The position numbers and the translations under genes were made by a program. DNA of 64,000 bases from Firmicutes bacterium CAG:534 (GTDB taxonomy: Bacteria; Bacillota; Clostridia; Lachnospirales; Lachnospiraceae). The notes under the pieces are model-generated. The model saw nothing but the letters and a program-made list of their open reading frames with translations. It did no database searches and was not told the DNA's origin. This document shows, one piece after another, positions 17,757 through 25,812 of the stretch; position 1 is the stretch's first letter, and each line of letters begins with the position of its first letter. The stretch covers positions 16,471 through 80,470 of the forward strand of contig FR894525.1 of assembly GCA_000436115.1 (NCBI GenBank), read 5' to 3'.

Positions 17757-18200
17757 ATGGCAAAATTCATCTACCGGATGCAGAGTATCCTGGATATCAA
17801 AAGCAAAATGGAAGAACAGGCCAAGCAGGAATTTGCAACAGCCAGGATGAAGCTTTCGGAGGAAGAGGATAAACTGGAAAATCTGAAAGCACGCCACAGC
17901 TTCTATGAGGAAGAGGGCAGACGGCTGCGGGCGAAGGAACTGAAGGTTCTGGATCTTATGGAAAACCGGACTGCGATCCTGCGGATGGAGGATTATATCG
18001 AGCTTCAAAAGCAGGAGGTCGAAAGAGCACAGGAAGTGCTGGAACAGGCAAGGGAGCGCCTCAAGGAGGCAATGCAGGAAAGCAAGACCCAGCAAAAGCT
18101 GAGAGAAAAGGCGTTTGAACAGTTTGTAAAGGATGAAAATGCCCGGGAAGCCAAGGAAGTGGATGAACTGACAAGCTATACCCACAGCAAAAAGGCATAA
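17757..18200 (+). CDS. fliJ: Flagellar export chaperone/stalk protein FliJ
   Basis: The 147-residue protein is almost wholly alpha-helical coiled coil rich in Glu, Lys, Gln and Arg, with the FliJ N-terminal motif FIYRMQSILDIKSKMEEQAKQ-like start and no membrane segment. FliJ is the central stalk of the FliH-FliI-FliJ export ATPase. Its identity rests on position after fliI, length and composition, since FliJ sequences diverge quickly. Confidence 0.92.
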   Translation: MAKFIYRMQSILDIKSKMEEQAKQEFATARMKLSEEEDKLENLKARHSFYEEEGRRLRAKELKVLDLMENRTAILRMEDYIELQKQEVERAQEVLEQARERLKEAMQESKTQQKLREKAFEQFVKDENAREAKEVDELTSYTHSKKA

Positions 18201-18220
18201 GGGGAAAGAGAGTAAAGCGT

Positions 18221-19105
18221 ATGGCAATAGAGGAAGCAGGACTTGATCCCGCAGACGCGAAGAAAGAGCGGCAGCGTTTAAAGGAAGAAAAGAAGAAAAT
18301 AAAAGAAGAACAAAAACAGCAGCGCAAGGAAGCAAGGATCAGGGCGAAGGAGATCGCCGCAGAGGAAGCGGATCTCTCTGATGAGGATGACACCAGCTCT
18401 GGATCTATTTTCCTGGTAACCTTTGTGATCGTGCTGATCTGGATCGCAATCCTCTGCCTGGTGGTAAAACTTGATTTCGGCGGTTTTGGAAGCAATGTCC
18501 TGACGCCGGTTTTAAAGGATGTACCGGTACTGAACCTGATCCTGCCGAAGAATACGGAAACGGCGGTAGACGAGGAGGAAAGTGCTTCTTACGGAGGCTA
18601 TGATAATCTGCGGGATGCTGTGGACTATATCAAGGAGCTGGAACTGGAGCTGGAAAGAGCTCAGTCGGCACAGACGGATTCCTCTGACGAGGTGGAACAG
18701 CTGAAGGCGGAAGTGGAAAGGCTGAAAACCTTTGAAGACAGTCAGGTGGAGTTCCAGAGGATTAAAACTGAATTTTACGAAGAGGTCGTTTATGCAGATA
18801 AAGGGCCAGGAATAGACGAATACAGGAAGTATTACGAAGAAATGGATCCTGCTACGGCACAGTATCTTTATAAGCAGGTTGTGCAGGAACTGGAGGAAAG
18901 CAGTGAAGTCAAGGATTATGCAAAAGCATATTCCGAGATGAAACCAAAGGAGGCAGCGGCAATTTTTGAACAGATGACAGATAATCTGGATCTGGCTGCC
19001 AGAATTTTGGGTGTAATGGAGCCTGATGCGAGAGGCGCAATTTTAGGTGTAATGGATCCTGAGATTGCAGCAAAACTCACCAAGATTATGGATCCCGAGT
19101 CTTAA
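18221..19105 (+). CDS. MotE/YlxF-like membrane protein with MgtE-N-type domain
   Basis: This 294-residue protein has a highly charged N-terminal coiled coil (about 14-50), one membrane helix at about 62-84, an extracytoplasmic coiled coil (about 120-170) and a C-terminal MgtE intracellular-N-like repeat (about 205-292) containing YSEMKPKEAAAIFEQM, LAARILGVMEPDARGAIL and AAKLTKIMDPES. In B. subtilis, YlxF occupies this position between fliJ and fliK; in other bacteria MotE is a MotB-stabilising chaperone with the same layout. A stator-related role is an inference. Orientation would place the MgtE-like domain outside the membrane. Confidence 0.85.
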   Translation: MAIEEAGLDPADAKKERQRLKEEKKKIKEEQKQQRKEARIRAKEIAAEEADLSDEDDTSSGSIFLVTFVIVLIWIAILCLVVKLDFGGFGSNVLTPVLKDVPVLNLILPKNTETAVDEEESASYGGYDNLRDAVDYIKELELELERAQSAQTDSSDEVEQLKAEVERLKTFEDSQVEFQRIKTEFYEEVVYADKGPGIDEYRKYYEEMDPATAQYLYKQVVQELEESSEVKDYAKAYSEMKPKEAAAIFEQMTDNLDLAARILGVMEPDARGAILGVMDPEIAAKLTKIMDPES

Positions 19106-19129
19106 GCAAAGGTCTTCTGAAACCGATAT
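19103..19129 (+). promoter_or_regulatory. Candidate internal sigma-28 promoter ahead of fliK
   Basis: TAAG (19103-19106) and CCGATAT (19123-19129) are 16 bases apart. CCGATAT is the exact B. subtilis sigma-D -10; the -35 differs from TAAA by one base and includes the stop codon of the preceding gene. It lies 58 bases ahead of fliK. Confidence 0.55.
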
Positions 19130-19187
19130 ATTATTATAGTACCTTGAAAAAGAGCCTTTAAGGCTTATACAGATTGGAGGGATGTGA

Positions 19188-20621
19188 ATGACAACAAGTG
19201 CACCTGTAGGAAATGTAAGCACACTTCTGAATTTTGTGGGAAGTAAAGGGCTTACTCAAACAGGCGGTACGAACCAGACAGGCGGCTTTGAGTCTGTAAT
19301 GAATAAGACCCAGAGTAGTATGACAAACGGAAGCAGCCAGGATCAGGCGAAAGCCCCAGTAAGATCCAGTGATGCTTCAGGTGTCAGGGTTTCTGATGAC
19401 GGAAACCGGAAGATTTCCCAAACGGAGGCTGTTTCACAGAAAACAGCGTCATCCGCAGTGACAGAAGGCCAGAAGGATGCAGTGGAAGAAGCAGCCGGTG
19501 AGCTTGTGAAGGACATTGCAAAGGAACTTGGCGTTTCTGAGGAGGATGTGCTGAATGCAATGGCGGAGCTTGGACTTACCATGGCGTCCCTGCTCGATCA
19601 GGCAAATCTGACTCAGTTAGTGCTTGAAGTGACCGGAGAGCCTGATATGACAGCACTTCTCACGGAGGAAGGCCTTTTTACACAGCTTCAGAATGTGATA
19701 GGGCTTGCAAAGGACATCAGATCCGAACTGGCAGATGACCTGGGGGTCAGTGAGGAAGATATCAGGGCGATGCTCGATACCCTTACGGCACAGGAAACTG
19801 CAGATCAGGGAAAAGCCTCTCCCAAAGACGGACTGACAGATCTGGCTCCGGCAGAGGAAAATGCCGGACAGAAAGCGCCGGAAATTGTAGTGGAAGTTAA
19901 GTCGGCCGGAGAAACAGTAAAGATGATGGCGGATGAAAACGGTAATGTCACGGGAACGCTGGAAAAAGTACCCCAGCAGACAGAAGAAAAAAGCGGGCAG
20001 CCAAGCGATGCCAAGCAGCATGCAGGAAATGAGGAAAAAGGAATGGGACAGCACCATGCCCAGAATAATTTCCTGGACACCATGCTTCAGGGCAGAAGTG
20101 AGGTAAGCGCCGCAGAAGAAACGCCGCAGATGGCAAATGCGTTCAGCAGTCAGACCATGGACATCATGAACCAGATCATGGATTACATGAAGATCCAGTT
20201 AAAGCCCGGCATGGATCAGCTTCAGATGCAGCTTCATCCTGAAAGCCTGGGAACAGTACATATTCAGCTTACTTCTAAAGCAGGAGAAGTGACGGCACAA
20301 TTCCAGGTTCAAAATGAAGAGGTGAAGGCTGTTTTGGAGAGCCAGATCGTTGAGCTGAAGGAAAGCCTGAAGGAACAGGGCGTTAAGGTGGAAGCTGTAC
20401 AGGTTACAGTAGAAAACCACGGGTTTGAAAGCAATCTCTGGCAGGGCCAGGGAAAGGAAGAAAATGCTTCCTCACAAAACGGCAGAAAAGCGCAAAGAAG
20501 AATTAACCTGCGTGAACTTGATGCTCTTTCAATGGAAGAGTCGGAGGAGATCAGCAGTGAGGATGCGCTGAGGGCAAAGATCATGGAAGCAAACGGAAAC
20601 ACAGTAGATTATACCGCATAG
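19188..20621 (+). CDS. fliK: Flagellar hook-length control protein FliK
   Basis: The 477-residue protein has a long low-complexity N-terminal part rich in Gln, Ser, Thr, Ala and Glu (the ruler region) and a compact C-terminal domain at about 325-420 with the FliK signature LKPGMDQLQMQLHPESLGTV followed by a VTAQFQVQNEEVKAVL helix. FliK measures hook length and switches FlhB specificity from hook to filament substrates. The ATG has a GGAGGG site. The last 60 residues are charged and unlike the rest. Confidence 0.93.
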   Translation: MTTSAPVGNVSTLLNFVGSKGLTQTGGTNQTGGFESVMNKTQSSMTNGSSQDQAKAPVRSSDASGVRVSDDGNRKISQTEAVSQKTASSAVTEGQKDAVEEAAGELVKDIAKELGVSEEDVLNAMAELGLTMASLLDQANLTQLVLEVTGEPDMTALLTEEGLFTQLQNVIGLAKDIRSELADDLGVSEEDIRAMLDTLTAQETADQGKASPKDGLTDLAPAEENAGQKAPEIVVEVKSAGETVKMMADENGNVTGTLEKVPQQTEEKSGQPSDAKQHAGNEEKGMGQHHAQNNFLDTMLQGRSEVSAAEETPQMANAFSSQTMDIMNQIMDYMKIQLKPGMDQLQMQLHPESLGTVHIQLTSKAGEVTAQFQVQNEEVKAVLESQIVELKESLKEQGVKVEAVQVTVENHGFESNLWQGQGKEENASSQNGRKAQRRINLRELDALSMEESEEISSEDALRAKIMEANGNTVDYTA

Positions 20622-20639
20622 GGGAAAGGAGTAAACAGG

Positions 20640-21371
20640 ATGGCAGTAGGAGCAGTAATCGAGAATGGCAAGATCATGGAAAGCGCAGCTGAAAAGTCGG
20701 TGAAATCCACGGCTAGCAACAAAAACGGAATGGACAAGGATGCCTTTTTACAGCTTCTGGTAGCACAGATGAAGTATCAGGATCCCTTACAGCCTACCTC
20801 TAACACAGAATACATTTCTCAGTATGCAACCTTCTCACAGGTAGAGCAGATGCAGAATATGGCATCCACCATGGAACTTTCCAGAGCGTCAGCGCTGGTA
20901 GGGGAATATGTCAATGTAGAGATCCAGGATTCAAACGGGGATACCAAGACCATTGAAGGTAAAGTGGATTATGTGACCTATGAAAACGGAAAGGCTTATG
21001 TATCCATTGACGGTGAAAGCTATCTCGCAGACAATGTCAAGGCTGTAGTTGATCAGGAGTATCAGAGTGCCTTTGAACTGACAGTTGCATTTATCAAGGC
21101 GATGAACAGTTTACCGGCTTTTGCAAATCTTACGGCAGGCGACAAGGAAGCAGTTGAAACTCTGCAAAAGGGCTATAACAGCATGTCCAGTTATCAGCAG
21201 TCCTTCATTCCGAATGAGTATGTGACGAAGCTTCAGAAGTATGTGGAGAGAATGGCACAGCTTACCGCAAAGGATGAGGATTCTTCTGAGGATACTGAAA
21301 AGACAGAGGACGGCGACGAGACGCAGACCAGTGAGAGCACAGAAGCGACAGAAGAAACAGGCGAAGTTTAA
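20640..21371 (+). CDS. flgD: Flagellar hook capping protein FlgD with extended acidic C-terminus
   Basis: This 243-residue protein has the FlgD core at about 30-137 (MDKDAFLQLLVAQMKYQDPL, TEYISQYATFSQVEQM, ALVGEYVNVE). FlgD caps the growing hook. After the core there is no Fn3-like domain; instead there is a predicted helical segment at 140-207 with aromatic residues and a Glu/Asp/Thr/Ser tail at 211-243. The tail is not found in enteric FlgD and its role is unknown to me. A conserved flg-operon protein and flgE follow. Confidence 0.93.
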   Translation: MAVGAVIENGKIMESAAEKSVKSTASNKNGMDKDAFLQLLVAQMKYQDPLQPTSNTEYISQYATFSQVEQMQNMASTMELSRASALVGEYVNVEIQDSNGDTKTIEGKVDYVTYENGKAYVSIDGESYLADNVKAVVDQEYQSAFELTVAFIKAMNSLPAFANLTAGDKEAVETLQKGYNSMSSYQQSFIPNEYVTKLQKYVERMAQLTAKDEDSSEDTEKTEDGDETQTSESTEATEETGEV

Positions 21372-21425
21372 ACAGGAAAGGTATGTAATGCAGGATGCAG
21401 TTTTACCCTCACGGAGGAGATCAGA

Positions 21426-21824
21426 ATGAAAATTCAAAAAAATGCATTCCCTTCCATTGAACAGCTTCAGGATCAATATCTGGGACAGAACAGAAAAAAC
21501 TCCGTTACTTCCGATATGGGAATAAAAAGCTTTCAGGAAATTTTGGAAAGCACCCATGTCCGCAGACAGGGGGAGGTCAGATTTTCAAAGCATGCAGCAG
21601 GAAGACTGGCAGACCGGAATATTGAACTTACATCCGGGCAGTTAGAGCGCCTCAGGGAAGGAACCCAGAAGGCTGAAGAGAAGGGAATTAAAGAATCTTT
21701 AGTTCTGATGGATGATCTGGCGTTTATTGTAAATATACCAAGCAATACGGTAGTAACCGCCATGAACCAGCAGGACACAGAACAAAATGTATTTACAAAC
21801 ATTGACGGAGCGGTCATTATTTAG
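21426..21824 (+). CDS. Conserved flagellar operon protein (TIGR02530-type)
   Basis: The 132-residue soluble protein contains FSKHAAGRLADRNIELTSGQLERLREGTQKAEEKG-type sequence in its middle and ends with LVLMDDLAFIVNIPSNTVVTAM. This matches the Firmicutes flagellar operon family placed between flgD and flgE. The biochemical role is not established. No signal peptide or membrane segment is visible, so it is cytoplasmic or exported through the flagellar channel. GGAG precedes the ATG. Confidence 0.82.
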   Translation: MKIQKNAFPSIEQLQDQYLGQNRKNSVTSDMGIKSFQEILESTHVRRQGEVRFSKHAAGRLADRNIELTSGQLERLREGTQKAEEKGIKESLVLMDDLAFIVNIPSNTVVTAMNQQDTEQNVFTNIDGAVII

Positions 21825-21901
21825 CCGGACCTTAGGGAGGCTTAGGGTTCCTGAATGACAGAAGGAACTGCGCTTCGTCGCTAAAGGAGGTCATTTCAAC
21901 T

Positions 21902-23326
21902 ATGATGAGATCATTATTCTCTGGTGTGGCAGGACTTAGAACCCACCAGACAAGAATGGATGTAATCGGTAATAACATTGCAAACGTGAATACCACAGCT
22001 TATAAGTCACAATCCATGACATTCAGCGACCTGATGTATCAGACTACCCAGGCGGCTTCAGGTGCAAATGCCACCACCGGTGTGGGCGGCGTTAACCCCA
22101 GGCAGATCGGTCTTGGTGCCAAGACCGGGGCGATCAAAACAGCCATTACCAGCCAGGGCTCTGCACAGACCACCAACGATCCCTTTGACATCATGCTGAC
22201 CGGACAATCTTTCTTTGTAGTCAGCAATGGACAGGATAATTTCTTTACCAGAGACGGTTCCTTCTATGTAGACGGAATGGGAAATCTGGTTATGACCAGC
22301 AATGGATACAACGTAATGGGATGGGAGCCGGATGCTAATGATCCTACCATCATCAAGAAGGATGTGGTAACGCCTCTCCGGGTTATGCAGGAGAAGTATA
22401 TGACATATCCCCCGGAAGCAACTACCCAGACGCAGATCACCGGTATCGTTGACAGCCTGGATACCAACGTGACCAGCAAGGATGGCCGCGTGGTAAACCT
22501 GGAGTTTTATGACAATAAGGGATACAAATATACTGCAAGATTTACCCTGCATGATGCTGATACCAATAAGGATGACGGAATGTTCTATATGCAGCTCGAG
22601 GACATTTTGGACAGCAACGGAAAGTCGGTAACAGATAGTGCGGGCAATAAGATTGTAGACAGCATTAAGCTGACAGATGCGGCAGGAACAGATGCATCAG
22701 CGCCTACAGGCACCAGAGGAACCTATATTCAGTATAACGTGGATAACGGAAGCTTTATCAACGTTGGAAAAGCCTCCGGCGATACGGCAACACAGACATC
22801 CATTGTACTGAATTTCAGCAGCATGACAGCTGTAGCGGAATTCCCGAACTTTAAGAATATCACCATTGATTTTTCCAGCACCTCCAATGTAAACAACAAT
22901 AAGACCACCACCTTTGAGGCGGTGAGAGGAGATGCAAAGAGCGGGAACGGAGCAGGCCGTAAGACCGGTGAGATGAGCGGCATCAATATCCAGAAGGACG
23001 GAAAGATCTATGCTTCCTATGATAACGGACAGTCAAGACTGTTAGGACAGATCGCAGTTGCCAACTTTGCAAACCCTTCCGGCCTTGCAAAAGAAGGAGA
23101 CAACCTGTATTCCGCAACCATGAACTCCGGAGAGTTTAATGGGATCGGAGACGATATTACAGAGGACGGCGGCTATATGAATACTGGCGTTCTGGAAATG
23201 AGTAATGTAGATCTTTCCCAGGAATTTACGGAAATGATCACAACCCAGAGAGGCTTCCAGGCAAACAGCCGTATCATTACAGTATCAGATACCCTGTTGG
23301 AGGAGCTGACCAATCTGAAGAGATAA
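21902..23326 (+). CDS. flgE: Flagellar hook protein FlgE
   Basis: The 474-residue protein begins MMRSLFSGVAGLRTHQTRMD and has the hook/rod motif VIGNNIANVNTTAYK; the C-terminal end is the paired helix with FTEMITTQRGFQANSRIITVSDTLLEEL. Two ATGs (21902, 21905) stand behind AAAGGAGG at 21883-21890. The middle is a variable surface domain with Gly/Asn/Thr-rich sequence. It polymerises into the hook. A strong stem-loop follows before flbD. Confidence 0.97.
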   Translation: MMRSLFSGVAGLRTHQTRMDVIGNNIANVNTTAYKSQSMTFSDLMYQTTQAASGANATTGVGGVNPRQIGLGAKTGAIKTAITSQGSAQTTNDPFDIMLTGQSFFVVSNGQDNFFTRDGSFYVDGMGNLVMTSNGYNVMGWEPDANDPTIIKKDVVTPLRVMQEKYMTYPPEATTQTQITGIVDSLDTNVTSKDGRVVNLEFYDNKGYKYTARFTLHDADTNKDDGMFYMQLEDILDSNGKSVTDSAGNKIVDSIKLTDAAGTDASAPTGTRGTYIQYNVDNGSFINVGKASGDTATQTSIVLNFSSMTAVAEFPNFKNITIDFSSTSNVNNNKTTTFEAVRGDAKSGNGAGRKTGEMSGINIQKDGKIYASYDNGQSRLLGQIAVANFANPSGLAKEGDNLYSATMNSGEFNGIGDDITEDGGYMNTGVLEMSNVDLSQEFTEMITTQRGFQANSRIITVSDTLLEELTNLKR

Positions 23327-23352
23327 TAAAAGCATAAGGCAATAAAACAAAT

Positions 23353-23384
23353 CTGAGGGAACCTGTGAAAGATGGTTCCCTCAG
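23353..23384 (+). other. Stem-loop between flgE and flbD
   Basis: A perfect 11-bp stem pairs CTGAGGGAACC (23353-23363) with GGTTCCCTCAG (23374-23384) around a 10-base loop. No T-run follows, so it is not a standard terminator. It may stabilise the abundant hook mRNA or mark a processing site. Confidence 0.75.
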
Positions 23385-23429
23385 TGGTTATTGAAGACAA
23401 TAAGCCAAAACGTTGGGGAGAAAAGGAAT

Positions 23430-23621
23430 ATGATAGAGGTAACCAGGATAAATGGTACTAAAGTTCTAATTAATCCGGATCTTATGGAATTAGTGGAAGA
23501 AACGCCTGATACGGTGATTGCGTTTACTACGGGCAGAAAAATTATTGTAAAAGAAAGTAGACAAGACATCAAAAATCTTGTAAAATCTTATAGAAAGGAT
23601 ATTTTTTGCGGATTAACGTAA
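23430..23621 (+). CDS. flbD: FlbD/SwrD-family flagellar protein
   Basis: A 63-residue protein starts at ATG 23430 (MIEVTRINGTKVLINPDL) behind AAAAGG; a longer frame from 23391 would add 13 unsupported residues. The TGRKIIVKES segment is typical of the FlbD family. In B. subtilis the homologue SwrD sits right after flgE and increases motor power through the stators. Here the next genes are motA and motB, which fits that role. Confidence 0.9.
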   Translation: MIEVTRINGTKVLINPDLMELVEETPDTVIAFTTGRKIIVKESRQDIKNLVKSYRKDIFCGLT

Positions 23622-23636
23622 AAGAGGGTGAGTGCT

Positions 23637-24431
23637 GTGGATTTAGCGTCAATATTAGGAATGCTTCTTTGCTTTGGAATGTTTGCTTATGGTGTTATTG
23701 ATAATGCTGGTCTTGCAAATATGAATCGTTATCTCGACTTTCCGTCGGCAATCATTACCTTTGGCGGATCTTTTTTTGCGGTAATGGCATCAAAATCCAT
23801 GTCAGAATACATAGCAGGATTTAAGAGCTTTGCGCTTATCTTTAAATCTCCTGCAAATGACGTAACAGGCATGATCAAGAAGATCATCGAGCTGTCGAAT
23901 ATTGCCAGGAAGGAAGGACTTCTTTCCCTGGAGGAGGCGGCAGGCGATCTGGATGACGAATTCATGAAAAAGGGAATTCTCCTGATCGTAGATGGCACGG
24001 ATCCTGAGCTTGTAAGAGGAATTTTGGAAACAGAGCTTATCAGTGTGGAGGACAGGCATAAGAGCAAGATCGGCTTTTGGGATGATCTGGGAGCCATGGG
24101 CCCTGCCTGGGGTATGATTGGTACTCTGGTAGGCCTTGTTAATATGTTATATGAAATGGATGATCCTTCCAGTATCGGACCTTCCATGGCAGTAGCACTT
24201 GTTACTACGTTATATGGATCCCTGCTTGCAAACTGGATCTGTGCGCCGGTTTCCGGTAAGCTCAAGGCAAACAATGCCAGCGAGGTTATGATGAAGGAGA
24301 TTATGATCGAAGGCCTTTTGTCCATTCAGGCGGGTGAAAACCCCCGTGTAATCGAAGAAAAATTAAAGTCATTCCTGGCACCGGGAGACCGGGTTTCCCA
24401 GAACGCTGACGGAGGTGAAGAGAATGGCTAA
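23637..24431 (+). CDS. motA: Flagellar stator protein MotA
   Basis: The likely start is GTG 23637 (MDLASILGMLLCFGM), five bases after GAGGGTGA at 23624-23631; another GTG at 23628 would add three residues. The 264-residue product has four hydrophobic segments, with the cytoplasmic loop between the second and third, and the MotA motif DDLGAMGPAWGMIGTLVGLVNML plus GSLLANWICAPV. It forms the proton (or sodium) channel with MotB. Its 3' end overlaps motB by 8 bases. Confidence 0.96.
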   Translation: MDLASILGMLLCFGMFAYGVIDNAGLANMNRYLDFPSAIITFGGSFFAVMASKSMSEYIAGFKSFALIFKSPANDVTGMIKKIIELSNIARKEGLLSLEEAAGDLDDEFMKKGILLIVDGTDPELVRGILETELISVEDRHKSKIGFWDDLGAMGPAWGMIGTLVGLVNMLYEMDDPSSIGPSMAVALVTTLYGSLLANWICAPVSGKLKANNASEVMMKEIMIEGLLSIQAGENPRVIEEKLKSFLAPGDRVSQNADGGEENG

Positions 24432-25233
24432 AAGAAAACCGGATGAACCGCCAAAAGGTGCGCCGGCGTGGCAAAGTACATTTGCGGATTTGATGAATCT
24501 GCTCCTTTGCTTTTTCGTTATGCTTTTTTCCATGTCAACGGTGGATGCCCAGAAATTTGAACTGATCGCTGCTTCCTTTAACCAGACCTTCAGCATTTTT
24601 ACAGCGGGGGCAACGGCAATAGGGGACGGTATCCTGATCAGCAACGGGGTCAGCCAGTTAAATGAACTGGATAGCTACATGTATTCCACAGGCAAGGGCA
24701 AGGAAGGCGAGAACAAGCCTGACGGTCTTGAGGATGCCACGGAAACAGTGGAAAAGGAAGGCCTTAAGGAGTCCGAAGAACTGGCCGAGAGGATTGAAGA
24801 AGCCCTGGAAGAAAAAAATCTTGGCAAGGAAATTGATATTGAATTTACTTCCCAATATGTGCAGCTGACCTTAAACGGAGCGATCTTATTCGACTCTGGT
24901 AAGGTAGACATCAAAGAAGAAGCTTTGCCGCTGATGAATCAACTTGGCATTATTCTTCAGAGATTTGCTACAGGAACCATTGAAATAGAAGGGCATACGG
25001 ACAATGTGCCTATGTCCGGCAGCAAATATTCCAATAATGATGAACTCAGCAGTGGTCGTGCACTTTCTGTATTTTATTATCTGGAACAGAACACAACGCT
25101 TGACATGTCCAGAGTAAAACATTCCGGAAGGGGTGAATATGTCCCGATTGCGGACAATTCAACGGAAGAGGGAAGATCGCGAAACAGAAGAGTGGAAATT
25201 AAAATATATAATTCTCTAAGCTCTTATGAATAA
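24424..25233 (+). CDS. motB: Flagellar stator protein MotB
   Basis: The start ATG 24424 follows GGAGGTGA at 24411-24418; a GTG at 24415 lies inside that site. The 269-residue protein has the single membrane helix with the ion-conducting aspartate at D22 (FADLMNLLLCFFVMLF), an acidic linker at about 85-140, and a C-terminal OmpA-like peptidoglycan-binding domain with IEIEGHTDNVPM and SSGRALSVFYYL. It anchors the stator to the cell wall. It overlaps motA, as expected for a paired complex. Confidence 0.96.
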   Translation: MAKRKPDEPPKGAPAWQSTFADLMNLLLCFFVMLFSMSTVDAQKFELIAASFNQTFSIFTAGATAIGDGILISNGVSQLNELDSYMYSTGKGKEGENKPDGLEDATETVEKEGLKESEELAERIEEALEEKNLGKEIDIEFTSQYVQLTLNGAILFDSGKVDIKEEALPLMNQLGIILQRFATGTIEIEGHTDNVPMSGSKYSNNDELSSGRALSVFYYLEQNTTLDMSRVKHSGRGEYVPIADNSTEEGRSRNRRVEIKIYNSLSSYE

Positions 25234-25256
25234 GGGGAAGAAAGGCGAATGAATTC

Positions 25257-25769
25257 ATGAAGAAAAATCTTATTTCGATCATCATATTAGCGCTTCTGAT
25301 TGTAAACATTGTCCTGACAGCTATTATGATGTTCAGTGTAACCACGACCAACCGAAAGACAGCGGCCCTGGTAGGGGATATTGCTTCGGCCATCAGCCTG
25401 GATCTTGGTACTGGTGAAAACGGTGAGCAGGAAGAAGAGATCGTTCCCATGGCGGATGTAGTTACCTATACCATTGCGGACATGACGATCCCGTTAAAGA
25501 AAGGGGAAGATGGTGAAAGCCACTTTGCAATGCTTTCCGTAACCCTTTCCATGAACAGCAAAAATAAGGATTACAAGAAATACGGTGATCTGACCACCAG
25601 GGAAGACCTGATCAAGGGCGAGATCATTGAAGCAGTAGGCCAGTACACACTGGAGGAAGTAAATACAGATCCGCAGATTTTGAAGGATAATATCCTGAGC
25701 AGAATTCAGGGACTGTTTGACTCAGACTTTATTTTTGATGTAACACTCAGCAGTTCTCTCTATCAGTAA
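25257..25769 (+). CDS. fliL: Flagellar basal body-associated protein FliL
   Basis: This 170-residue protein has an N-terminal membrane anchor (residues 5-27) and an extracytoplasmic domain with ADMTIPLKK and the C-terminal FliL motif (REDLIKGEIIEAV, ILKDNILSRIQGLF). FliL surrounds the stator and stabilises its active form. It stands between motB and fliM. A GGGGAAG site precedes the ATG at 25257. Confidence 0.93.
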   Translation: MKKNLISIIILALLIVNIVLTAIMMFSVTTTNRKTAALVGDIASAISLDLGTGENGEQEEEIVPMADVVTYTIADMTIPLKKGEDGESHFAMLSVTLSMNSKNKDYKKYGDLTTREDLIKGEIIEAVGQYTLEEVNTDPQILKDNILSRIQGLFDSDFIFDVTLSSSLYQ

Positions 25770-25812
25770 TGACAGAGTGATTTCAGTTATTACTTGAAGG
25801 AGGTGAGGAACT

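Noticed and set aside
23353..23384. Terminator splitting the fla/che operon
   Set aside because: There is no T-run after the stem and no promoter between it and flbD.
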